Of a stretch of DNA of 17,898 bases, positions 7,368-17,000 are shown one piece after another. The translations under genes and the position numbers were made by a program. Each line of letters begins with the position of its first letter. Position 1 is the first letter of the stretch. This stretch comes from Phycisphaerae bacterium (lineage in GTDB: Bacteria; Planctomycetota; Phycisphaerae; Phycisphaerales; SM1A02), in assembly GCA_030432455.1 (NCBI GenBank), contig JAUIHC010000009.1:1-17898 (forward strand). Direction: 5' to 3'. The notes below the pieces were generated by a model. It searched no databases, was not told the DNA's origin, and was given only the letters and a program-made list of their open reading frames with translations.

Positions 7368-9833
7368 TCAGCAGTCGCCGCCGAACGCCGCGATCATCAG
7401 GCCCATGTCGGCGCCGTCGGTGTTCCCGTCGCCGTTGACGTCGCCCGCCGGGGTGCCCCAGGCGGCGACGAGCAGGCCGATGTCGGCACCGTTGACCATG
7501 CCGTCACCGTTGAGATCCTCCGGGCAGCCGGTCTGGACGCACTCCACGCGGCTCACCACGACATCGTCGATGGCCGCCTCGGTCACCGAGTTGTTCGGGG
7601 CGTCGGCCACCGAGAATCGGACCTGCACGGTGGCGGTGGGGGCGACGATGTCGGCCACGTTGAACGACGCGGCGTTCCAGCCCGCGGGGCCGTTGGTGAC
7701 GCTCATCGCCGTGATCCACGGGCCGCCGTTGCTGACCTGCACGAGCAGGGTGTCCTCGGCGGTGGTGCCGAAGTCGTCGCAGGCGAGCCACCAGTTGAAG
7801 GTGACGGTGGCGTCACCCTCGGAGAGATCGAAGACCGGCGAGATCAGGTTCACCGGACCACCGTCGAGGTCGGCGGTGCCGGCGGAGCCGCCGGGGAGGC
7901 CGTTCTGCGTGACCCAGCAGTACTGGCCGCTCGCCGCCTCGCCCGGGGCGTACTGGGCGCCGGCGCTGGTGGTGGCGATCGGGATCGCCCGCTCCCAGGC
8001 GCCCGACGTGGCGCCGAGGTTCTCGCTGGTCCAGCCGCCGTTGCCGACTTCCATGTCGTCGCTGAACGCCACGACGAAGTCGCTTGCGACATCGAGGTCG
8101 TGGTCGCCGACCGGCGGATCGCGGTACTCGCCGCCACCCTGCAGACGGGCGGACACGTGGAAGGACACATCCTGGCCGCAGTCGAAGGCGGGGAGGGTGG
8201 CGGTCCAGGTCGAACCGGAACCGCTCATCGGATACGAGATCGGTCCTTCGTTGTCGATCGAGACGATCAGCGAGGGGCTCGAGGGGTCGAGCGTACCGCC
8301 GACCGCGGTGATCGAGACGGGGAACTCCGTGGCGGCGCCGGGCTCGGCGGTCGTGGGCACGCCGTCGGGATAGGTGAAGTCCACGCCGATCGGCGGATTG
8401 TTCATCCAGACGCTGATGCCGTAGCAGGCACCGATCACCAGATCGAGCCAGCCGTCGTTGTTCAGATCGATCGGCGCCGAGTCGTAGGTGGACTGCAGCG
8501 CCCAGTTCGGCAGGATGAGCTCGTCCTCCTGGAGGAGATCGCTGGTGATGCCGCTGTTGCGATAGATGTGCATCCGGCGGCCCGAGCTCGGGCAGAAGGG
8601 GCCGAGGTCGGAGTCGACGTCGGCGATGAGGACGTCGAGCCAGCCGTCGTTGTCGAGGTCGCCGAACTGGATCGAGTTGCCGAACTCGCTGAACGAGTCG
8701 GTCATGGTGTAGCGGGTCCAGGTCGCGATGCCCGACCCGTTGTTCCCGTTGTTGATCATGTACGCGTCCTGACCGTCGTCGGCGGTGACGATGTCCACCC
8801 GGCCGTCGTTGTTCAGGTCGGCGGCGTTCATGCCGTAGGGGGCGCCGCCGGTGACGGTGTGCGGGCCGTTCCAGCCGGAGCCGTTGGTCTGGTAGAGGAC
8901 CGCGATGTCCTGGCCGCTGGTCAGCGTGTTGACGCGGATGACATCGAGGAGGCCGTCGTTGTTCACATCACGGACCGCGCACTCGTTGCCGAAGGCCTGG
9001 GCGAGCTGGGCCGCGGTCATGCTGGTGGTGGTCGTGTCGTAGAAGTAGCCGGGCGCCTCGGCGCCGCGGTTGAAGAGCAGCTTGCCGTCGTAGTCCTTGC
9101 TGGCGTTCTCGGCCGGGGACTGGTTGCACTCGCTGACGCCGTCCACGACGTCGTTGGTGTCGCCGTCGCCGTTGAGGTCGATGCAGATCGTGCCGCTGGT
9201 CTCGGGGGTGTCGTAGTCGACGAAGTAGAGGTCGGCGTAGCCGTCGTTGTTCAGGTCGCCGACGTCGATCGCACAGGCACGGGGGTTCGCGGCCGAGCCG
9301 TTCTTCGCGAAGAGCTCGGGGATGCGGTCGTCCTCGAACCGGAAGCCGAGCCAGTTGCCGGAGGCGTCGTTGCCGAGGTTCATGTAGATCCGCGGCTGGC
9401 CGATGCGGGCGCTCTGGTTGTCGCTCATCGTGGTCGAGGTGACCAGGTCGAGCCAGCCGTCGTTGTCGAAGTCGATCGCCTTCACGTCGCGGTCGTTGGT
9501 GAGGGCGAGGAAGCCGTTGTCACCGGACACGTTCGAGGCGCTGGCGTAGAGGTCGGTGCGATCGACCAGCACGCCGCCCTCGTTCATGAGCAGCAGGTTG
9601 CGGGCGCCACCTTCGATCGAGCCGGGGAACTTCCGGACGATCGCGAGATCGGTCCAGCCGTCCTGGTCGAAGTCCGCCCACGCGAAGTCCTTCTCGATGT
9701 TGTCGTTCACCGAGTAGAGCGGGTCGATGACGAGGCGGGTGTTGGTCGCCTCGATGTAGTCGACCCACTGGGCGTGGGCCGAGGCGGCGAGGGTGGTCGC
9801 CGCGAGAAGTCCGAGTCCGGTGCCGAAGCGCAT
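7368..9833 (-). CDS. Secreted FG-GAP/VCBS repeat protein with MAM/jellyroll-like domain and C-terminal dockerin
   Basis: This 821-residue exported protein has a clear signal peptide (MRFGTGLGLLAATTLAASAHA, cleaved before QWVDY). Roughly residues 30-480 hold FG-GAP/VCBS repeats such as ADFDQDGWTDLAIV, DFDNDGWLDLV, DLNNDGYADLYFV, DVNNDGLLDVI, DLNNDGRVDIV, DLDNDGWLDVLIADVD and DLNNDGWLDLVIG, a Ca-binding beta-propeller. An Ig-like stretch follows, then a beta-sandwich resembling MAM/jellyroll domains (from about DMEVGNGGWTSENLG to EAAIDDVVVSRVEC). The last 52 residues (770-821) are two dockerin-type EF-hand loops, DLNGDGMVNGADIGLL and DVNGDGNTDGADMGLM, bounded by Cys. The ATG at 9833 is chosen for the signal peptide and AGGAG at 9840-9844, six bases upstream; the frame stays open further upstream without coding support. 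The gene lies 104 bp downstream of the DHOR gene. It is probably surface-exposed; its ligand is unknown. Confidence 0.88.
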   Translation of the reverse strand: MRFGTGLGLLAATTLAASAHAQWVDYIEATNTRLVIDPLYSVNDNIEKDFAWADFDQDGWTDLAIVRKFPGSIEGGARNLLLMNEGGVLVDRTDLYASASNVSGDNGFLALTNDRDVKAIDFDNDGWLDLVTSTTMSDNQSARIGQPRIYMNLGNDASGNWLGFRFEDDRIPELFAKNGSAANPRACAIDVGDLNNDGYADLYFVDYDTPETSGTICIDLNGDGDTNDVVDGVSECNQSPAENASKDYDGKLLFNRGAEAPGYFYDTTTTSMTAAQLAQAFGNECAVRDVNNDGLLDVIRVNTLTSGQDIAVLYQTNGSGWNGPHTVTGGAPYGMNAADLNNDGRVDIVTADDGQDAYMINNGNNGSGIATWTRYTMTDSFSEFGNSIQFGDLDNDGWLDVLIADVDSDLGPFCPSSGRRMHIYRNSGITSDLLQEDELILPNWALQSTYDSAPIDLNNDGWLDLVIGACYGISVWMNNPPIGVDFTYPDGVPTTAEPGAATEFPVSITAVGGTLDPSSPSLIVSIDNEGPISYPMSGSGSTWTATLPAFDCGQDVSFHVSARLQGGGEYRDPPVGDHDLDVASDFVVAFSDDMEVGNGGWTSENLGATSGAWERAIPIATTSAGAQYAPGEAASGQYCWVTQNGLPGGSAGTADLDGGPVNLISPVFDLSEGDATVTFNWWLACDDFGTTAEDTLLVQVSNGGPWITAMSVTNGPAGWNAASFNVADIVAPTATVQVRFSVADAPNNSVTEAAIDDVVVSRVECVQTGCPEDLNGDGMVNGADIGLLVAAWGTPAGDVNGDGNTDGADMGLMIAAFGGDC
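7371..7526 (-). repeat. Dockerin-coding segment of the FG-GAP protein (two EF-hand half repeats)
   Basis: This segment encodes 52 residues starting CPEDLNGDG and ending FGGDC. Each half has the pattern D-x-NGDG-x-x-(N/D)GAD-(I/M)-GL-(L/M). It is closely related in sequence to the dockerin at the end of the adjacent DHOR gene (9941-10105); for example, GCCGTTGAGATCCTC on the plus strand occurs in both. The Cys-bounded form fits what I recall as the GC-type dockerin-like domain of planctomycetes, presumably a sorting or anchoring tag. That link is from family knowledge and was not tested. Confidence 0.75.
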
Positions 9834-9866
9834 CTGGCTCTCCTGGTGGTCCGCCCGGGGGGGCGG
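9834..9866 (-). promoter_or_regulatory. Leader of the FG-GAP gene: ribosome binding site and upstream hairpin
   Basis: On the minus strand, AGGAG (9844-9840) sits six bases before the ATG at 9833 and fixes that start. Immediately upstream, CCGCCC-4-GGGCGG (9851-9856 and 9861-9866) forms a perfect six-base hairpin with a four-base loop. It does not cover the Shine-Dalgarno, so a role in translation control is only possible. Confidence 0.45.
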
Positions 9867-9897
9867 GGGTGGTCGAAGTCCACCTCGTCGAAACATT

Positions 9898-9914
9898 CCC
9901 GACCTTCGGCCGGG
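9898..9914 (-). terminator. Hairpin after the DHOR gene (weak terminator or processing stem)
   Basis: Read on the minus strand, CCCGGCC-GAA-GGTCGGG forms a seven-base stem with one G-U wobble. It begins 23 bases after the DHOR stop codon and is followed by AATGTTTCG, a poor U-tract. It may partly terminate DHOR transcripts before the FG-GAP gene, or protect the 3' end of the upstream message. Confidence 0.5.
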
Positions 9915-9937
9915 ATTCTGCAGACAGGGTCGAGGGG

Positions 9938-11641
9938 TCAGGGGCACGCGCCCCAGCCCGCGATCATGAGGCCGAGGTCGGCCCCGTTCACGAGTCCGTC
10001 GCCGTTGAGATCCTCGCGGCAGTCCGCGCACGATCCCCAGGCGGCGATCATCAGTCCGAGGTCCGCGCCGTTCACCTGCCGGTCGCAGGTGAGGTCCGCG
10101 GGGCACGGGGCCGGGCAGTCGTCCGGCACGCCGTCGAGATCGGCGTCGGCGGCACCGAGGAAGATCTCCTCGAGGTTCGAGACGCCGTCGCAGTCGCAGT
10201 CTCCGTTCTCCCCCTCGAAGGCGAGGAGGAACGACCGGAGGTCGGCGGCGTCCACATCGCCGTCCTGATCGATGTCGGCGATGCCGCAGGGCATGTCGGG
10301 GGTGATCGTGACATCCACCGCGGCGCAGTCGAGGAACGCGGTCCAGTCGGCGAGGTCGATCGCGTCGTCGTCGTTCTGGTCGAAGTCGGCGCGGCCGAGC
10401 GACTTCAGGAACTCGAAGAGCAGGAACTCGTCGTTCTTGTCCATGCTCGCGAAGGCGTTCGCGGCGGCGGCACCCTCGCCGAAGGGGCCGTGCGCCTGGA
10501 TCGCGGCCCGCAGTCGGTCGTCGAGCGTGCCGCCCGAGACCCGACCGTCGTGCAGCATCGCGAGACGACGGGCCACGCCCATCAGCGGGGTGGTGCGGAA
10601 CTCCTGTCCGGTGGCGTCGCCCTGGGGCATGCCGTCGCCGAGGAGTCCCATGTCGTGCAGGAGGAAGTCGGAGTACGGTCGGACGACGGTGTTCCGAAGG
10701 GCCGGTTCGAGGCCCGGATCGTCGATCGTGGTGAACGACGCCACATGGCAACCGTTGCAGCCGAGGTCGTTGAACACCGCTTCGCCGCTCATGCCGCTTC
10801 GCGGGGACTGGGGCGGGGCGGTCATGTATCGCTGGAAGGCGGTCACGTGATCGACGAAGGTCAGGCCGTGCTCGTCGGGATGGTCCTCGGGATCCGGGAC
10901 CTCGTCGCAGAGGGCGAGGATGTCGAGATCGCCGTTCGGGGCGTTCTCCTCGCCGAAGACGTCGTTGGTGAGGCCCATCTCGTTGAGGGCGGCGTCGCCG
11001 GAGAATGTCTTCACGGTGGCGATGATCGACTTCCAGCCGAATCGTCCGGCACGGCCGGTCGCACCCGTGGCGGGGTCGTCCACCCAGTGCACGCGTCCGC
11101 TGACGCCGTCGCCGTCGAGGTCGTCGGGATCGGCGTTGGCGGCGATGTCGGCATCCGCGATCGCCTCGACCAGTCCGTAGCCCATCATGCCGGGCGTGAT
11201 GCGGTTGGTCACGAAGTTCGCCTCGGGCGGGAGCGTCTCCTCGCAGCCGGCGGCGATCGCGACCAGCTGCCGGAGCGTGCCGCCCGGCAGCATCTGGAAC
11301 GGCTCCTCGGACTTCTCGTCGAGGAAGGCGAAGTGCTCGACCTGAATGTTGCCGGGCCCGCCGTCGGGGTTCGAGTGGCACGACCGACAGTTCGACTTGT
11401 TGAAGATCGGTCCCAGCCCATCCTCGACCGGCAGCGGCGTCGAGTAGTACTCGCGTCCCTCCCAGAACAGCGTCTCCTGCTCGGGCGTGAGGCCGTGGAT
11501 CGGGGCGCCCACCGGCGGGTTGGGCACGATCACGAGGCCGCGGCGTCGATCTCCGGCCTCGGCGTGCACGGCGAGCAGGGTTCCGAGCGTCGCCGCGGAG
11601 AGGCTGACGAGGACCGATGTCTGCATGCGCGTGAAGGCCAC
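9938..11641 (-). CDS. Exported di-heme oxidoreductase (DHOR/DUF1111 family) with multiple Ca-binding and dockerin repeats
   Basis: This 567-residue exported protein has a signal peptide ending near HAEA (residue 29). The two c-type heme motifs are CRSCH (85-89) and CNGCH (295-299). Motifs typical of the DUF1111 di-heme oxidoreductase family follow: GGTLRQLVA, RITPGMMGYGLVEAI, RFGWKS, YSDFLLHDMG, FRTTPLMGVA and LHDGR. These proteins resemble MauG/cytochrome c peroxidases, and their substrates are mostly unknown. After about residue 418 come a first EF-hand pair (DFDQNDDDAIDLADW and DIDQDGDVDAADL), an acidic DCDCDGVSNLEE...DADLDGVPDDC segment like thrombospondin type 3 repeats, and a Cys-bounded dockerin (513-567). 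The GTG at 11641 is preferred because GGAG lies six bases upstream; ATG 11626 is the alternative. It probably shares a transcript with the FG-GAP gene downstream and is divergent from the TPR-lipoprotein operon. Confidence 0.9.
   Translation of the reverse strand: MAFTRMQTSVLVSLSAATLGTLLAVHAEAGDRRRGLVIVPNPPVGAPIHGLTPEQETLFWEGREYYSTPLPVEDGLGPIFNKSNCRSCHSNPDGGPGNIQVEHFAFLDEKSEEPFQMLPGGTLRQLVAIAAGCEETLPPEANFVTNRITPGMMGYGLVEAIADADIAANADPDDLDGDGVSGRVHWVDDPATGATGRAGRFGWKSIIATVKTFSGDAALNEMGLTNDVFGEENAPNGDLDILALCDEVPDPEDHPDEHGLTFVDHVTAFQRYMTAPPQSPRSGMSGEAVFNDLGCNGCHVASFTTIDDPGLEPALRNTVVRPYSDFLLHDMGLLGDGMPQGDATGQEFRTTPLMGVARRLAMLHDGRVSGGTLDDRLRAAIQAHGPFGEGAAAANAFASMDKNDEFLLFEFLKSLGRADFDQNDDDAIDLADWTAFLDCAAVDVTITPDMPCGIADIDQDGDVDAADLRSFLLAFEGENGDCDCDGVSNLEEIFLGAADADLDGVPDDCPAPCPADLTCDRQVNGADLGLMIAAWGSCADCREDLNGDGLVNGADLGLMIAGWGACP
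9941..10105 (-). repeat. C-terminal dockerin-coding segment of the DHOR gene
   Basis: This segment encodes 55 residues (CPADLTCDRQ to GWGACP) with two half repeats, VNGADLGLMIAAWG and VNGADLGLMIAGWG. They are nearly identical to each other and very similar to the halves at the end of the neighbouring FG-GAP protein. The first loop reads DLTCDRQ in place of DLNGDG, so it is probably a weaker Ca site. The similarity between the two genes suggests a shared anchoring partner, or domain copying between neighbours. Confidence 0.75.
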
Positions 11642-11889
11642 GGTCGGCTCCGAGCCCCGGCGGGGGGCGGGTTCTGATCTGCGCGGCCGTGATCGCCGCG
11701 GCGTGAAAGGGGACCTTCCGGAGAAGGCCGCGTCGCCGGATCGCTATCCTCAACGAACGTCACCGGAACGACACCGTCCATTGTTGCCCGGAAGAACGCG
11801 TCGGTCCATGCTTTCGGACCCATTCCGTCGATCCCGGATCCACAAAACCTCCATTCGACCTCGATGACCCTCTCGGCACCCCGCACGGC
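11642..11889. promoter_or_regulatory. Divergent control region between the DHOR gene and the TPR-CRTAC1 lipoprotein operon
   Basis: These 248 bases lie between divergent genes. GGAG (minus strand, 11651-11648) is the Shine-Dalgarno for the DHOR GTG start, six bases away. TATCCT (11745-11750, plus strand) resembles a -10 hexamer but has no good -35 partner. A small CCTT/AAGG palindrome lies around 11714-11727. No clear Shine-Dalgarno precedes the ATG at 11890, so that message may be leader-poor. No coding sequence is supported here. Confidence 0.4.
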
Positions 11890-12764
11890 ATGATGAGATT
11901 CCGATATCTCGATCCGAGAACCCGACTTCGTGATCCCCGGGTCGGGTTGCTGTGTCTCGCGGCCGGGATGGCGGTGGTCGGATGCGGCGACGACTCCGGC
12001 CCGACCTCGGTGCCGGAGACGACGACCGACGCCGTCGAGCGCGGGGCCTCGGTGTCCCCGCTGCCGCCGCCGACCGATCCACGCTTCCAGCTCGGTCGGC
12101 AACTGCTCCTGAGCGGCCGGTACGAGGAGGCGGAGGTGGTGCTGACCGGACTCGACGGCGAGGGACCGCGGCATCCCAGCGTGGCGTTCCTCCTCGCCGT
12201 CGCGATCCAGAAGCAGAAGAAGTACGCCCCGGCGCTGGCACGACTCGACGAACTCGCGACCCTGAGCGTGGACTACCCCGAACGACGCGGGCTCGAACAC
12301 TTCCGGGGGTGGTGCCTGTTCTATCTCGGACGACCGGACGAGGCCGCCGGGGCGTTCGAAGCGCATCTGGCCGTTCAGCCCGATGAGGCCGACTCGCACT
12401 TCGGGCTCGGGGTGAGTCGCCTGGAGCTCGGCGAGACCGAGGCGGCGCTCGCGTGCTTCGATCGGGCGATCGAACTCGATCTCGCGGTCGTGGAGGATCG
12501 ACCCGACCGCCGCCGCGATCTCGGCAAGGCGTGGATCCGCCGGGGCGACGCGCTCTGGGAGCTCGGGCGATTCGAGGCGGCGACGGCGTCGTTCCACAAG
12601 GGCGTCATCCAGTTCCCCGACCACTACGAGGGCTGGGCGAAGCTCGCCCGCGGCCACGAACGACTCGGCGATTCGGACAAGGTCGCGTGGGCGCAGCGCG
12701 AGGAGCGGAACGCCCGGGTTCGGGTCGGAGCGCCGGTCGACGGCGACCTGACGGAGCCGGACGC

Positions 12765-12768
<4 letters not shown>
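11890..12768 (+). CDS. TPR-repeat lipoprotein
   Basis: This 292-residue protein has a lipoprotein signal: a basic N-region, hydrophobic LLCLAAGMAV, and a lipobox VVGC with the lipidated C32 followed by GDD. A Ser/Thr/Pro linker (33-62) leads to a helical TPR region of about four to five repeats (63-280), for example FQLGRQLLLSGRYEEAEVVL, SVAFLLAVAIQKQKKYAPAL, SHFGLGVSRLELGETEAALACF and KAWIRRGDALWELGRFEAATASF. TPR proteins act as protein-binding scaffolds, here at the outer face of a membrane. It starts at ATG 11890 or the adjacent ATG 11893. Its stop overlaps the GTG of the CRTAC1 lipoprotein (GTGA), so a direct partnership is likely. The architecture parallels the TPR tail of the cytochrome, which is also coupled to a CRTAC1 gene. 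No catalytic residues are seen. Confidence 0.87.
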
Positions 12769-14485
<1,717 letters not shown>

Positions 14486-14489
<4 letters not shown>

Positions 14490-14914
14490 GCGGAGCTGGA
14501 TCGAGGATCGACGATGCCGAGTTCGAGGACGCCTGTCTCGCTCGGTTCGCGGAGCTGGTCGAGAGCGTCGGAGTCAAGCGATTCTCCGCGTCGCTCGGCA
14601 TCTCCACCCGGCAGGTGAACCGGATCCTGTCGGGCGTGCAGCCCAATCCGATCGCCCGGCTGATCCGCGGGCTGCAGGCCGCGACGCCCGAGGCGGGGGA
14701 GCGGGTCCTCGACTTCATCGCCGCGGAGATGGGCGGGCACTTCGTGCCGCGACAGGACGAGGACGCCGCCATGACCAGCGCGATCAAGGAGGCGGCCGAG
14801 GCGATCGCGGCCCTCAGCGACGGCAAGGTGGACGAGGACGATCGCCGCGAGATCCGCGAGGCGATCAGTGCGCTGGAGTCGGTGCTTCGCGCGGTGCGAC
14901 GGGAGGAACGCTGA
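14486..14914 (+). CDS. Small helix-turn-helix protein resembling phage CII (CP76) regulators
   Basis: This 142-residue soluble protein is translated from an ATG overlapping the CRTAC1 stop (ATGA), with a strong GGAGG at 14473-14477. Residues 20-60 (FAELVESVGVKRFSASLGIS, then TRQVNRILSG) look like a helix-turn-helix. The segment ending VLDFIAAEMGGHFVP resembles the end of the conserved part of the phage regulatory CII/CP76 family, in which an HTH is followed by a helix and a G-rich turn. The C-terminal third (96-142) is a charged helix with EAAEAIAALSDGKVDEDDRREIREAISALE, possibly for oligomerisation. It is the last gene of the lipoprotein operon and may regulate that operon or the divergent DHOR pair. 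I infer DNA binding from pattern only; a non-DNA-binding helical protein is the alternative. Confidence 0.65.
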
Positions 14915-14928
14915 TCGTCACGATCGGC

Positions 14929-16404
14929 TCACAGCACCGGTGACAGCAGGCCCGCCGCGTTCTCGGCGAGGCGATGCCGGAGGCCGCGTTCCAACCAGCG
15001 GTCGAGCGCCACGGGGACGCTGCGGTCCATGTACGACTGCTGAAGGAACCGCAGCGAACTCGCGAAGTCCGAGTCGTACACCAGCACGCCCGCCTCGAAG
15101 TTCAGGTCGAAGCTGCGGCGATCGAGGTTGCAGCTGGTGACCACCGCGATCCGTCGGTCCACGCAGATCGTCTTCGCGTGGAGCAGTCCGCCCTCGAACT
15201 CGAGGATCCGAACGCCCGCATCGAGAAGCGGGGCGTAGTTCGACCGGCTCGCGAGCCCGACGAGGCGTGAATCGTTGCGACGGGGCACGACCACGGTGAC
15301 GTCGATGCCGCGACGAGCCGCGGTCGCGAGATTGACGATCGTCGCGCCGTCGGGGACGAAGTACGGCGTGGTCAGCACCAGTTCCGAATCGGCCTCGTGG
15401 ATGCACGACTGGACGAGCTGGGTGGCGGCCGCGTTCTCGAAGTTCGGCCCGCTCGCGAAGACCTGGCAGATCGAGCCGCCTTCGACGGGCGCGACCGGCC
15501 GGAGCAGGCACTCGACCAGCGACTCGTCGGTGTCGAGATACCAGTCCTCCACGAACAGCAGGTGCAGTTCCTTGGCGACCGGCCCCTCGATCCGGAGGGC
15601 GCAGTCCACCCAGGGGGCGTACTTCGGCTTCGGAGCGAAGCTCGCCTCGGCGAGATTCTGACTGCCGGTCCACGCGAGTCGGTCGTCGATGACCGCGATC
15701 TTCCGATGGTTCCGAAGATCGACCCGGGCGAAGAGGGCGCGGACCGCGCTCACCGGGAGCGCCGCCCGGACCGCGACGCCGCCCGCCCGCATCCGCTCGC
15801 ACAGGTCGGACTTCAGGAACGCCTTGCTGCCGACCGCATCCACCAGCACCCGGCAGGTGACGCCCCGGGCGACCGCCCGCACGAGCGCCTCGCCGATCCG
15901 GGTTCCGGCGGCGTCGTCCAGCCAGATGTAGACGAGGAAGTGGCACGTCCGTTCGGCGGCGTCGATGTCCGCCTCCATCCGTGCGATCACGCGGTCGGTG
16001 TCGCCGAAGAGCTGGAGGGCGTTGCCCCGAACCGGCGGACCGCCGCTGATCCGCTCCGCCAGTCGGGCCAGATGCCGTTCCTGATCGGCGAGATCGCCGT
16101 GGGCCGAGGCCCGCGGATCGCCGTCCGCGTGGATCTCGGGCCGATCGAGCTCGGCGAGGATGTGCCGGTGCCGTTTGATGCGGAGACGCCCGAGCCGGGT
16201 GCCGCCGAGAAACAGGAAGAGGATCTCGCCGACGACAGGGAGGCCGCCGAGGATCAGGATCCAGCCGATCCGGGCCTCGGGCGAGGTGCGTCGCCGGGCG
16301 AGGACCATGAGCACCAGCGCCACCCGCACGAGCAGCTCGACGACGATGACGGCTTCGCCGGTGAGGCCGTATCGACCGAGCCACTCGAGCACGCTGTTCG
16401 GCAT
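14929..16404 (-). CDS. cls: Cardiolipin synthase (phospholipase D superfamily)
   Basis: This 491-residue membrane enzyme should condense two phosphatidylglycerol molecules to cardiolipin and glycerol at the cytoplasmic membrane. Two N-terminal hydrophobic helices (about 17-36 and 46-67) precede two phospholipase D domains. The HKD motifs are NHRKIAVID (H233, K235, D240) with downstream GSQN, and LHAKTICVD (H409, K411, D416) with downstream SCNLDRRSFDLNFE. TPYFVPD between them is a hallmark of bacterial cardiolipin synthases. The length matches the usual 480-490 residues. The start is supported by GGAG at 16412-16415 (minus strand), seven bases upstream. It lies 60 bp downstream of greA on the same strand, separated by a short hairpin, and converges on the HTH gene with only 14 bp between stop codons. 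Confidence 0.93.
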   Translation of the reverse strand: MPNSVLEWLGRYGLTGEAVIVVELLVRVALVLMVLARRRTSPEARIGWILILGGLPVVGEILFLFLGGTRLGRLRIKRHRHILAELDRPEIHADGDPRASAHGDLADQERHLARLAERISGGPPVRGNALQLFGDTDRVIARMEADIDAAERTCHFLVYIWLDDAAGTRIGEALVRAVARGVTCRVLVDAVGSKAFLKSDLCERMRAGGVAVRAALPVSAVRALFARVDLRNHRKIAVIDDRLAWTGSQNLAEASFAPKPKYAPWVDCALRIEGPVAKELHLLFVEDWYLDTDESLVECLLRPVAPVEGGSICQVFASGPNFENAAATQLVQSCIHEADSELVLTTPYFVPDGATIVNLATAARRGIDVTVVVPRRNDSRLVGLASRSNYAPLLDAGVRILEFEGGLLHAKTICVDRRIAVVTSCNLDRRSFDLNFEAGVLVYDSDFASSLRFLQQSYMDRSVPVALDRWLERGLRHRLAENAAGLLSPVL

Positions 16405-16446
16405 TCGACGACTCCGGAAGGCCCGAGGGCTCGAGCGGCCGACGAA

Positions 16447-16461
16447 CCGGGATCCTCCCGG
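16447..16461 (-). terminator. Short hairpin between greA and cls
   Basis: On the minus strand, CCGGGA-GGA-TCCCGG forms a perfect six-base stem with a three-base loop, starting four bases after the greA stop codon and followed by TTCGTCGG. The U-tract is very short, so it is at most a weak or Rho-assisted terminator that lets some transcripts continue into cls. Confidence 0.4.
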
Positions 16462-16464
16462 AGA

Positions 16465-16929
16465 TCAGAGGATCTCGAGGATCTCGAACTGGGTCGCGCC
16501 CTTGGGCAGGTCCACGCGAACGACCTCGCCCACGCGGGACTTCATGAGCGCCTCGCCGAGCGGGCTGGTGGTCGTGACCTCGACGTAGTCCAGCGAGAAG
16601 TCGTTGCTCGCGGTGCCGACGATCTTGTAGAGGTCCTCGTCGCCGCTGTCGACCTCGCGAAGCCGGACCGTCGCCCCGACGAAGACCATGTCCTCGGGGA
16701 TGTCGAGGTCGTCGGAGACCTGGCAGTTGGCCAGTCGCTCCTCGATGTCCTTGATCTTGGCGTTGTTCATCCCCTGATCCTCGCGGGCCGCGTGGTACTC
16801 CGCGTTCTCCTTGAGGTCGCCCAGCGCCCTGGCCTCCGCGATGCGAACGATGATCTCCTTCCCTCGGGTGTGGAGTTCGCGAAGCTCCTGTTCAAGCTTC
16901 TCCTTGTCGGCGCGGGTGAGGAATTCCAT
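16465..16929 (-). CDS. greA: Transcription elongation factor GreA
   Basis: This 154-residue cytoplasmic factor inserts into the RNA polymerase secondary channel and stimulates cleavage of backtracked RNA. The N-terminal coiled coil (MEFLTRADKEKLEQELRELH onward) carries the signature GDLKENAEYHAARE, with the acidic tip residues D38 and E41. The C-terminal FKBP-like globular domain ends in the typical LPKGATQFEILEI. The length is close to the usual 158. The ATG at 16929 is supported by GGGAG at 16936-16940 (minus strand), six bases upstream. It lies downstream of a strong terminator, so it has its own promoter within about 16941-17005, though no clear hexamers could be assigned. Confidence 0.96.
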   Translation of the reverse strand: MEFLTRADKEKLEQELRELHTRGKEIIVRIAEARALGDLKENAEYHAAREDQGMNNAKIKDIEERLANCQVSDDLDIPEDMVFVGATVRLREVDSGDEDLYKIVGTASNDFSLDYVEVTTTSPLGEALMKSRVGEVVRVDLPKGATQFEILEIL

Positions 16930-17000
16930 CGTCGGCTCCCGATCGGTGGGGGGCGGTGGGTAAGCGGAACGGATCGTTTCGCGGGGACCGATGATCGTGA

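Noticed and set aside
8100..10268. A 722-residue plus-strand frame with VVVQVDR-like repeats opposite the FG-GAP/dockerin gene.
   Set aside because: It is antisense to FG-GAP and dockerin loops and runs past the start of that gene into the next one; it has no start signal or domain.
11624..11626. ATG at 11626 as the DHOR start instead of GTG 11641.
   Set aside because: It has no Shine-Dalgarno, while the GTG has GGAG six bases upstream. The signal peptide works with either, so it remains a minor alternative.
7368..11753. A longer version of the FG-GAP protein starting as far upstream as 11753.
   Set aside because: The extension overlaps the DHOR gene in another frame and is Arg-rich. The ATG at 9833 has AGGAG six bases upstream and a classic signal peptide.
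14917..14944. GTCAC/GTGAC inverted repeat with a CACCGGTG palindrome between the convergent stops of the HTH and cls genes, considered as a terminator.
   Set aside because: The arms are only five bases with a loop of about 18 and no U-tract follows on either strand, and it extends into the cls coding end.
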